From a bacterium (GTDB lineage: Bacteria; Chloroflexota; Dormibacteria; UBA8260; Bog-877), in contig JAJYWM010000169.1 in NCBI GenBank assembly GCA_021791455.1, positions 1 to 13,434 on the forward strand: 13,434 nucleotides of DNA. Reading direction: 5' to 3'. Within the stretch, counting starts at the first letter, position 1, and every line of letters starts with the position of its first letter. The position numbers and the translations under genes are program-made. The notes beneath the pieces are model-generated. The model did no database searches. It had not been told where the DNA came from and saw nothing but the letters and a program-made list of their open reading frames with translations. Of this stretch, positions 6,161 through 12,372 are shown piece after piece.

Positions 6161-6853
6161 ATGGCGGAGCAGACCAAGATCCTGGTGGTGGACGACGAAC
6201 TAAACTTGGTGGAGCTGGTGTCCACCGCACTGCGCTACGCTGACTTTTCCACCGCCACTGCGATGACGGGCCAGGAGGCCCTTGACCAAGCCAAGGCCTT
6301 CCAGCCGCACCTGATCATCCTGGATGTCATGCTGCCCGACATGGATGGCTTTGAGGTGGCGCGGAAGTTGGGCGGCGGGAGCTCCGAGACGCCGATCCTC
6401 TTCCTCACGGCCAGGGACGGGACCGAGGACAAGATTCGCGGTCTGACGGTCGGGGGCGATGACTATGTCACCAAGCCGTTCAGCTTGGATGAGCTGATTG
6501 CTCGAGTGAGGGTGATCCTGCGTCGCAGTGGCCGCCAGGCGGAGACCCGCAACGTGCTGACGTTTGCGGATCTCGAGCTCGACGAGGACCTGCGGGAGGT
6601 GCGCCGCGCGGGCACCGCGATCGACCTGACCGCCACCGAGTACCGGCTCCTCAGGTACCTGCTCATCAACGCTCGTCGGGTGTTGACCAGGGCTCAGATC
6701 CTTGACCACGTGTGGAGCTACGACTTCGGAGGGGATGCGGGAATCCTCGAAACCTACATCAGCTACCTGCGCAAGAAGGTTGATGCCTTCGACCCCCCCC
6801 TGATCCACACCGTACGAGGCATGGGCTACGTGCTGCGGCTGCCCCGCGGCTGA
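6161..6853 (+). CDS. phoP: OmpR/PhoB-family response regulator, PhoP-like
   Basis: The 230-residue protein has the usual two domains. The receiver domain (about 6-120) has acidic pocket Asp11/Asp12, phospho-acceptor Asp55 in LIILDVMLPD, Thr83 in FLTARD, and Lys105 in GGDDYVTKPFSLDE. The winged-helix DNA-binding domain (about 130-228) has LTFADLELDE, TATEYRLLRYLLINARRVLT, HVWSYDFGGD, YISYLRKKVD and HTVRGMGYVLR. The wording of these motifs is very close to mycobacterial PhoP as I remember it, closer than to MprA or MtrA; TrcR-like paralogues remain possible, so the symbol is provisional. ATG 6161 follows GGAAGG at 6152-6157. The kinase gene starts 2 bases after the stop, so they form one operon. 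The phased repeats directly upstream suggest it controls its own gene. The signal and targets are unknown; the redox operon downstream is an obvious candidate. Confidence 0.93.
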   Translation: MAEQTKILVVDDELNLVELVSTALRYADFSTATAMTGQEALDQAKAFQPHLIILDVMLPDMDGFEVARKLGGGSSETPILFLTARDGTEDKIRGLTVGGDDYVTKPFSLDELIARVRVILRRSGRQAETRNVLTFADLELDEDLREVRRAGTAIDLTATEYRLLRYLLINARRVLTRAQILDHVWSYDFGGDAGILETYISYLRKKVDAFDPPLIHTVRGMGYVLRLPRG

Positions 6854-6855
6854 CC

Positions 6856-8376
6856 GTGTCCCTCCGGCTTCGGCTGCTGCTCAGCCTCATCGTGCTGGTC
6901 GCGATCGGGCTCAGCGCCATCGACACCGTGACCTACCTGGCGTTGCAGTCCTCCCTGACCCAGCAGGTGGATACCCAGCTGACGTCGTCTGCCGAGTCCG
7001 TCTACGAGTGTCTGCTGCGGGAGCTGGAGACCAACAACCCGAGGTGCTTCAACGTTTATGGCATCCCCGCAGGCAGCTTTGCCGAACTGGCTCCGGAGAG
7101 CGGGGGTTCGCCCTCGATCAGCGCCCACTTCGAGAAGTCCGGTCCCAATCCCGCCATCCCCACGAGCCTGATCCGCGGAGCCGGGCCTGGCGCCGTGGAA
7201 CGGACGGTGGGGGTCGTCTCCGGGTCGGGGGATTACCGGATCCTCGTGGTGGGGGCGCCTCCTCCACCTGCTGGTGACCTCCCCCCAGCGGCACTTGTCC
7301 CCAGCGCCCTGGTGGTCGCCTTTCCGCTCAATAGCGTTGACGCGACTCTCTCCGAGTTGAGGGTAGTGGAGGCCCTGGTCAGCGCAGCCATCGTTCTTCT
7401 CCTCGGGATCGTCGCCTGGTGGACGGTGCAGTTGGGCCTGAGCCCACTTCGACGGATCCGGGATACCGCTCAGAAGATCGCCACCGGTGATCTCAGCCAG
7501 AGGGTTGAGAACGTCGACCCGAGGACAGAAGTCGGCCAGCTGGGGGTCAGCCTGAACGAGATGCTGACCCAGATCGAGCAGGCCTTCGAGGCCCGCTCCG
7601 CCTCCGAGGAGAGGCTGCGCCAGTTCGTGGCCGATGCATCCCATGAACTGCGCACCCCGCTCAGCTCCATCCGCGGCTATGCCGAGCTGTTTCGCCTGGG
7701 CGCGGCCGGCAATCCGGAGGACCTGGGAAAGGCGATGAACCGCATCGAGAGCGAGTCGGTCAGGATGGGGCAGTTGGTGGACGACCTGTTGCTGCTGGCG
7801 CGACTGGACGAGGGCAGACCACTCGAGATCCAACCGGTGGACCTCGCTCAGCTCAGTGTGGACTGTGCCGCCGACCAGTCGGCGGCGGACCGCACTCACC
7901 CCATCACCGTCATCGCCCCGCGGCCGACGGTGGTGGCGGGCGACGAGGCACGCCTGCGCCAGGTCATAACCAATCTGGTCCGCAACGGCGTAGTGCACAC
8001 CCCCTCAGGAACGAAGATCGAGATCCTGGTCAGCGACGAGGGGGACCTGGGGGTGGTGGAGGTGGTGGATCACGGCCCAGGCGTGCCCGCGGAAGCGCAG
8101 GATCGCATCTTCGAAAGATTCGTGCGGGCCGACCGTGCTCGCGGTAGAGCAAGAGGAGGTGCCGGTCTTGGCCTCGCGATCGTGGCCGCCATAGTGGCCT
8201 CCCATCACGGGCGGATCAGGCACCTCCCCACCCCGGGAGGAGGAGCGACATTTCGGGTCGAGCTTCCCAAGCGCCAGCCAGGGCCCTCCCCGCAGCCGGG
8301 CCCTGGGCCAGACTCCGCAGCCTTGGTCCAGGAACACGGGAGTGGTGGGCCCCGGATCGAGACAGCGGTCAAGTAG
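6856..8376 (+). CDS. Membrane sensor histidine kinase, cognate partner of the PhoP-like regulator
   Basis: The 506-residue protein begins at GTG 6856. Order of parts: first membrane helix (about 6-30); an extracytoplasmic sensor region of some 140 residues with two cysteines (52 and 64) and a Pro-rich stretch near 135-145; second membrane helix (about 172-195); HAMP linker (195-245); dimerisation/phospho-acceptor domain with His263 in ADASHELRTPLSSIRGYAEL; and the ATPase domain with N-box Asn373/Asn377 (ITNLVRNGVVHTP), G1 DHGPGVP (405-411), F-box RIFERF and G2 GAGLGLAI (435-442). A Pro/Gly-rich tail of about 35 residues follows. All catalytic motifs are intact. It autophosphorylates on His263 and passes the phosphate to Asp55 of the upstream regulator. 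It resembles PhoR/TrcS-type kinases of actinobacteria. The sensor domain gives no clue to the signal. Confidence 0.95.
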   Translation: MSLRLRLLLSLIVLVAIGLSAIDTVTYLALQSSLTQQVDTQLTSSAESVYECLLRELETNNPRCFNVYGIPAGSFAELAPESGGSPSISAHFEKSGPNPAIPTSLIRGAGPGAVERTVGVVSGSGDYRILVVGAPPPPAGDLPPAALVPSALVVAFPLNSVDATLSELRVVEALVSAAIVLLLGIVAWWTVQLGLSPLRRIRDTAQKIATGDLSQRVENVDPRTEVGQLGVSLNEMLTQIEQAFEARSASEERLRQFVADASHELRTPLSSIRGYAELFRLGAAGNPEDLGKAMNRIESESVRMGQLVDDLLLLARLDEGRPLEIQPVDLAQLSVDCAADQSAADRTHPITVIAPRPTVVAGDEARLRQVITNLVRNGVVHTPSGTKIEILVSDEGDLGVVEVVDHGPGVPAEAQDRIFERFVRADRARGRARGGAGLGLAIVAAIVASHHGRIRHLPTPGGGATFRVELPKRQPGPSPQPGPGPDSAALVQEHGSGGPRIETAVK

Positions 8377-8550
8377 TCGCCAGGGTCGTGCGCCCACCAA
8401 TTACACTCGCCTCAGCTTGGGCCGCGTCTCCCGGACCGGGTTGCGCCGCGGACATCTGATCTCATCGTCCGACGGTCAGCGTCAGCAGCCCTAAGCAGAA
8501 TCTAATATCTGGCACAGGGACCTTCCAGGGTCTTCTGTGACGATCGCGAT
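8377..8550 (+). promoter_or_regulatory. Gap with probable promoter for the redox operon
   Basis: The 174-base gap separates the kinase gene from the redox genes. TAATAT at 8503-8508 is a fair -10 element, but no good -35 lies 17 bases before it; two tandem copies of GTCAGC (8475-8486) sit there instead and may be an activator site. No terminator for the kinase operon is obvious. A single PhoP-like half site (TCACAGA on the minus strand, 8534-8540) is present, without its 11-bp partner. Confidence 0.35.
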
Positions 8551-8561
8551 ATGACATATCG
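8547..8561. repeat. Inverted repeat spanning the start codon of the small membrane protein gene
   Basis: CGATAT (8547-8552), GAC, ATATCG (8556-8561) are perfect half-sites and enclose ATG 8551. No Shine-Dalgarno sequence precedes this ATG. The repeat could be an operator, or a weak stem affecting initiation. Confidence 0.3.
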
Positions 8562-8838
8562 ATCCGAGTCGGCGCTGGAGCGCCGGGAGAGGGGAGAGGC
8601 CTGGGTGCGGCGGGTCACGATCTGGGCGGGCGCCGCTGCCCTGGTCGCGACGGGCATTGTGGCGGGCGCCGTGGCAGTCGCGATCCCGGGCAGGGGCAGT
8701 GCCCCGTCGCCCTCCACCCCGGCCAGCAGTGCGCCCTCCCGATCCAGTGTGCCTAGCTCCGGAGGGGGGAGCGGGTCCACAGCTCCTTCCGTTCCCGCTC
8801 CATCCGCCGCCCCTGCCATCACCTCCGGCGGATCGTGA
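8551..8838 (+). CDS. Small single-pass Ser/Pro-rich membrane protein of the redox operon
   Basis: The 95-residue protein has a charged N-terminus (ESALERRERGEAWVRRV), one hydrophobic helix near 24-47 (WAGAAALVATGIVAGAVAVAI), and an outer tail of about 48 residues almost entirely Ser, Pro, Ala and Gly, ending in AITSGGS. By the positive-inside rule the tail should face outward. Its stop overlaps the ApbE start (GTGA), so the two are translationally coupled. I recall similar small proteins before apbE genes in other actinobacteria, also ending near TSGGS, but have no named family. It may be an anchor, an assembly factor, or even the protein that receives FMN; the usual FMN-binding domain is absent. 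No ribosome binding site is visible, so the mRNA may be leaderless or start codon choice uncertain. Confidence 0.75.
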   Translation: MTYRSESALERRERGEAWVRRVTIWAGAAALVATGIVAGAVAVAIPGRGSAPSPSTPASSAPSRSSVPSSGGGSGSTAPSVPAPSAAPAITSGGS

Positions 8839-9821
8839 GCGCCGGAGGCTCTTGGACCCATAGTGAACTGGGTCACGGGATCCACCTCCACCGCAGACGG
8901 GCCATGGGCACCACGGCTGAAGTCCTGTTGGTGGGTGACGCAGGAGCCGACGCCACCCTGCTCGCCCTCGATCAACTCCTAGCCGAGGCCGACCTGCTCG
9001 CCAGCAGGTTCATCCCCCACTCTGAGCTGTCCTGCCTGAACCGGTCGAGCTCGGCCCGGGTAGCTGTCAGCCCCCGCTTGGCCGAGTTCGTAGAGGACGC
9101 TCTGCGCTGGGCCAGGGCGACTGGAGGCAGGCTAGATCCAACCGTTGGGGAGGCTCTGGGGTCACTCGGATACTCGTGTGACTTCGACCACGTGAGCAAG
9201 GCTGGAGCGGCCGATCTCCCAGAAGCCGTCGCCGCTCCGGGATGGCGCCTGGTGCGGACCGTGGGCCATCTGGTGAGCAGGCCACCCGGAGTTCAGATCG
9301 ACCTAGGGGCGACGGCCAAGGCGCGCCTGGTCGATGAGGCAGCCGAGATCGTCCTGCGCAGCAACCCCCAGGGTGGGCTGGTCAGCTTTGGCGGAGACAT
9401 CGCCTGGGCGGGAGCGGAGCCAGAATCGGGCTGGGTGGTGAGGGTGGCGGACGACCATCGCGGGGCAAGCAATGCTCCCGGCCAGACCATCCGGCTCTCG
9501 GCGCATGGCCTTGCCACATCCTCGACCACAACCAGAACCTGGACCCGTGGCGGGGTGTGCCTGCACCACCTGATAGACCCCGCAACCGGGCGCCCAGCCT
9601 GCGGCCCGTGGCGCACCATCACCGTGGCCGCTCCCACCTGCCTGGAGGCGAACGCCCTCTCCACCGCCGCCATCGTGGCAGGGGCAGACGCGCCCGCGTT
9701 CCTGGGCAGATGGCCGGTCAGTGCCCGGCTTGTGGACAACTGCGGCCGCGCCCTCCACCTCGGAGGGTGGCCGCCGGATGGAGACAGCCAGCTCGCTGCC
9801 CCTGGGGCGCCGTGGTCATGA
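8835..9821 (+). CDS. apbE: ApbE-family FAD:protein FMN transferase
   Basis: ApbE enzymes split FAD and attach the FMN part through a phosphoester to a Ser or Thr of a partner redox protein, using Mg2+. The 328-residue protein shows the family landmarks: MGTT at 24-27, DPTVGEALGSLGY (101-113), IDLGATAKARLVDEA (155-169, usual form DLGGIAKG), SFGGDIAWAG (184-193), GLATSSTTTRTW (225-236), HHLIDPATGRP (244-254) and APTCLEANALSTAA (266-279). In the last motif, Asn273 stands where the best-known members have the Mg-binding Asp; I recall Asn in other actinobacterial members, so this is probably a subfamily trait. There is no signal peptide or lipobox, so it should act in the cytoplasm. GTG 8835 overlaps the preceding stop, and the stop overlaps the next start as ATGA, indicating a chained operon. 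Confidence 0.92.
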   Translation: MSAGGSWTHSELGHGIHLHRRRAMGTTAEVLLVGDAGADATLLALDQLLAEADLLASRFIPHSELSCLNRSSSARVAVSPRLAEFVEDALRWARATGGRLDPTVGEALGSLGYSCDFDHVSKAGAADLPEAVAAPGWRLVRTVGHLVSRPPGVQIDLGATAKARLVDEAAEIVLRSNPQGGLVSFGGDIAWAGAEPESGWVVRVADDHRGASNAPGQTIRLSAHGLATSSTTTRTWTRGGVCLHHLIDPATGRPACGPWRTITVAAPTCLEANALSTAAIVAGADAPAFLGRWPVSARLVDNCGRALHLGGWPPDGDSQLAAPGAPWS

Positions 9822-10663
9822 GCGCCGCCGACCCGGCAACCGGCTGGTTGTGGTACCTGGCCAGAGGCAGCGGCCTGGTTTTGCTCGGCGTTCTGACCGT
9901 CAATGTGATCTTGGGGATAGCCATCCAGGGTGGCTGGCACCCGTCGGGCTGGCCCCGCTTCGCGGTTCAGGCGATCCACCGCAATCTCGCCATCCTGGCG
10001 GTGTTGCTGCTGGGGGTCCACGTCCTCACGATCGAGTTGGACCCCTTCGTGCCGGTCGGGTGGTGGGCCCTGATCGTCCCGTTCCTGAGTCCCTACCGGC
10101 CCTTGTGGCTGGGGCTCGGGACTCTGAGTCTGGACATATTCGTCCTTGTGATCGCTACCAGCCTGCTGCGCGCCCACATGGGCGCTAAGAGCTGGCGGGT
10201 TGTCCACTGGCTGGTGTACCTATCCTGGCCGCTGGCGGTGCTGCACTCCCTGGGCACCGGCACCGATGCTCATCTGGCTCCCGCGTTCGGGTACGAGATC
10301 GCCTGCGTGGCCGCCGTCGCTCTGGCCCTGATGGTGAGGATCGGCCGGGCAGCCTCCCTCGACCACCAGAGCCGGATCGCTCTCATTCTTGCCACCGCGT
10401 CCGTGCCGGTCTGGATAACCGCGTGGGCCGCTTCGGGCCCGCTTCAGGCCGGCTGGGCCAAGGCGTCGGGATCCCCTGCGGCGCGGGCGGTGTCCGCGTC
10501 TGGCACGGGCGAGGCTGAGCAACCGGCCGTCGACTCCGCGCTCTGGCTGCGGTCTCCCGCGGGCGCCGCTCCTATGGAAACACAGGGGACGGTGGGCGCC
10601 CCAGAGCCCGACCCTGGTCCGCCGGGAGCATGGGGTCGGCGAATCATCAGGAGCCGCCCATGA
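9818..10663 (+). CDS. Ferric-reductase-like transmembrane cytochrome b protein
   Basis: The 281-residue protein has six or so hydrophobic helices between residues 14 and 207 and the paired histidines of the ferric-reductase-like domain (PF01794 type, as in MsrQ/YedZ and NOX). His54 and His68 (AIHRNLAILAVLLLGVH) lie on one helix; His130 and His143 (WRVVHWLVYLSWPLAVLH) on another. These would hold two b-type hemes across the membrane and pass electrons between its sides. No flavin or NAD-binding domain is attached, so electrons must come from a partner such as the NuoF-like protein and ferredoxin encoded next. The C-terminal 70 residues are a Pro/Ala/Gly-rich tail with no visible domain. The start ATG 9818 overlaps the ApbE stop (ATGA); the longer upstream reading frame only overlaps ApbE and lacks hydrophobic character. 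Confidence 0.9.
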   Translation: MSAADPATGWLWYLARGSGLVLLGVLTVNVILGIAIQGGWHPSGWPRFAVQAIHRNLAILAVLLLGVHVLTIELDPFVPVGWWALIVPFLSPYRPLWLGLGTLSLDIFVLVIATSLLRAHMGAKSWRVVHWLVYLSWPLAVLHSLGTGTDAHLAPAFGYEIACVAAVALALMVRIGRAASLDHQSRIALILATASVPVWITAWAASGPLQAGWAKASGSPAARAVSASGTGEAEQPAVDSALWLRSPAGAAPMETQGTVGAPEPDPGPPGAWGRRIIRSRP

Positions 10664-10782
10664 TGGCCGAGGACCAGGGTGCCGCTCGACCACGCGGGAC
10701 GGCAGGCCCCTGGTACCAAGGATCAGCGAGGGCCATGAGCTCCTTACCGATTGCGCCGGTCGGGGTGGCCAGGTGCCGTTGA
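10660..10782 (+). CDS. Possible 40-residue peptide linking two operon genes
   Basis: ATG 10660 overlaps the stop of the cytochrome gene as ATGA, the same junction type as between the other genes here. The frame (MMAEDQGAARPRGTAGPWYQ and 20 more residues) ends with TGA 10780-10782, overlapping the GTG start of the NuoF-like gene at 10773 by 10 bases. It thus fills exactly the 109-base gap that otherwise breaks the chain of overlapping genes. The peptide has no membrane segment and no known motif. It may serve only to carry ribosomes to the next start, or it may be chance. Confidence 0.35.
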   Translation: MMAEDQGAARPRGTAGPWYQGSARAMSSLPIAPVGVARCR

Positions 10783-12095
10783 CGGTCGCTCGACCCTGGT
10801 CCCGCTCGCTGGACCGGCCTCAGGGGGGCCTTGGATCCCTCCGGCTCCTCGCCGGTCCCAGGCGTGGAGGCCCGGAGCCGTGGGCGGAGCACTGCGACCG
10901 CCTGGGCGGGCCCATAGGCACGGAGATCCGAAGAAGGTCCCCGTTGTCGTTCATCGAAGACGTCCGCCAGGCGGGGCTAACCGGCCGCGGTGGAGGTGCG
11001 TTCCCGACCGCCACCAAGCTGGCGGCCCTGGCTCGCGCCGGTCGGCGTACCGCCGTGATCGCCAATGGCACCGAGACCGAGCCCGCGTCGGCCAAGGACT
11101 CGGTCCTGCTTAGACTTCGGCCCCACCTGATCCTGGATGGCCTGGAGGCGGCTGCCAAAGTCGTACAGGCGAGCGCCCTGGCGGTGGTTGTCCCCACTGA
11201 GTTGGAGCGGCGCATCCTCGTGTCGGCGCTGACCGAGCGCTCTGGCCCATCCGCCCTGGATGTGACCGAGGTTGTGGTCGCATCGCGCGCGTTCGTCGCC
11301 GGAGAGGAGACGTCCGTTGTGAACTGGCTCGACGGGAGGGCGGCCACACCTCGACTGCAGCCGCCCAGACTCTCTGCCAGGGGCTGGGGAAACCTGCCGA
11401 CCCTGGTTCAGAATGTGGAGACCCTTGCCCACCTGGGGTTGGTGGCGCGATTTGGCCCCCGGTGGTTTCGTACTGCGGGAACCGGGGCCGAACCCGGAAC
11501 CATGCTGGTCACGGTGAGCGGCGCGGCCGAGCGAACCGGCGTCTACGAGGTGCCTCTTGGGGTACCCCTTGGAGCGATCCTGGCCGCGGCCGCGGGGGAT
11601 CCTTCAGCACGGTTCGCCCTGATCGGGGGCTACTCCGGAGCCTGGCTGCGTCTGCCGGAGGCGGCCTCGGCCCCCATGTCCAGGGCCGGGCTCAGACCCC
11701 ACGCAGGTACTCCTGGTGCCGGGGTGGTGCACCTGCTCGAGCCCGGGGCGTGCGGCCTCGCGGAGGGGCACCTGGTGGTTGAGTGGATGGCTCGCCAGAG
11801 TGCCGGGCAATGCGGGCCCTGCGTCCACGGGCTGTACGCGATAGCCAAGACCATGGGCACGCTCGCGCGTCCCGGCTCCTCAGGGCCGAATGATCTGGAA
11901 CTCATCTCCAGGTGGTGCGGCCAGGTGGAGGGCAGAGGCGCCTGCCGCCACCCCGACGGCGTCGTCAACTTCGTCCGCTCCACCCTGCGGACGTTCGGCG
12001 AGGAGGTGGACCGCCATCTTCGCGGGCGGTGCTCGGCCACCAGGTCAGGGGCGCTCCCACTTGCCCGCGGGCAGTTCAGCAGGGCATTGCCATGA
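10773..12095 (+). CDS. NuoF-like NADH dehydrogenase 51-kDa-subunit homologue (FMN/Fe-S)
   Basis: The 440-residue protein follows the NuoF fold order. It has the FMN/NADH region with GLTGRGGGAFPTATKL (68-83; NuoF GRGGAGFPTG) and ANGTETEPASAKDS (97-110; NuoF NADEGEPGTFKDR), then VAGEETSVVNWLDGR (175-189), PTLVQNVETLAHL (209-221), and an SLBB-like stretch TGVYEVPLGVPLGAIL (255-270). A C-terminal Fe-S region follows with QSAGQCGPCVHG (342-353). Canonical NuoF has CGxCxPC; here the first Cys is Ala, leaving Cys347 and Cys350, with Cys382 and Cys391 (GRGACRHPDG) further on, which could complete a four-Cys site. It likely oxidises NAD(P)H, or reduces it, and exchanges electrons with the adjacent ferredoxin. 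No other complex I genes are nearby. GTG 10773 is chosen because the family N-terminal RLLAG stretch falls at residue 24. The stop overlaps the ferredoxin start (ATGA). Confidence 0.88.
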   Translation: MPLTVARPWSRSLDRPQGGLGSLRLLAGPRRGGPEPWAEHCDRLGGPIGTEIRRRSPLSFIEDVRQAGLTGRGGGAFPTATKLAALARAGRRTAVIANGTETEPASAKDSVLLRLRPHLILDGLEAAAKVVQASALAVVVPTELERRILVSALTERSGPSALDVTEVVVASRAFVAGEETSVVNWLDGRAATPRLQPPRLSARGWGNLPTLVQNVETLAHLGLVARFGPRWFRTAGTGAEPGTMLVTVSGAAERTGVYEVPLGVPLGAILAAAAGDPSARFALIGGYSGAWLRLPEAASAPMSRAGLRPHAGTPGAGVVHLLEPGACGLAEGHLVVEWMARQSAGQCGPCVHGLYAIAKTMGTLARPGSSGPNDLELISRWCGQVEGRGACRHPDGVVNFVRSTLRTFGEEVDRHLRGRCSATRSGALPLARGQFSRALP

Positions 12096-12325
12096 GTGAG
12101 CGGTTTCTACATGTGGACCCCACCATGTGCGTCGGGCACGGACTTTGCTGGGAGATCCTGCCCGAGCTGATCGGAGTCGATGACTGGGGCTATCCCCTCC
12201 TGCCAGAGGGTCCGATACCAAGGGAGTACCGACGCAGGGCGGCCAGAGCCAGGGCAGCCTGCCCGGCGCTGGCGCTTCGCCTGGATGGAATCCGTCCCCG
12301 CCAGAGGACCAGGGTGGAACCCTGA
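12092..12325 (+). CDS. Single-cluster ferredoxin
   Basis: The 77-residue protein has the pattern of small actinobacterial ferredoxins: Cys13 and Cys19 in MCVGHGLCWEILPEL and Cys57-Pro58 near the C-terminus (ARAACPALALRL). The C-x5-C...CP spacing with three cysteines fits a 3Fe-4S cluster, as in ferredoxins that serve cytochromes P450. The acidic VDDWGYP stretch is typical. It starts at ATG 12092, overlapping the NuoF-like stop, and is preceded by no strong ribosome binding site, consistent with coupling. It probably carries electrons between the NuoF-like protein and the membrane cytochrome; a P450 partner is not in the window. The Arg-rich tail (RRRAARARAA, RPRQRTR) is unusual for a ferredoxin, most of which are acidic overall. 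Confidence 0.9.
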   Translation: MSERFLHVDPTMCVGHGLCWEILPELIGVDDWGYPLLPEGPIPREYRRRAARARAACPALALRLDGIRPRQRTRVEP

Positions 12326-12372
12326 CCTGGCGGGGCGGGCACCGGTCCTGAGCTCCCTGCGAGAATCCTTGA

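Noticed and set aside
6826..7998. Long minus-strand open frame opposite the kinase gene
   Set aside because: It is a shadow of the kinase gene, whose plus-strand frame holds every expected catalytic motif.
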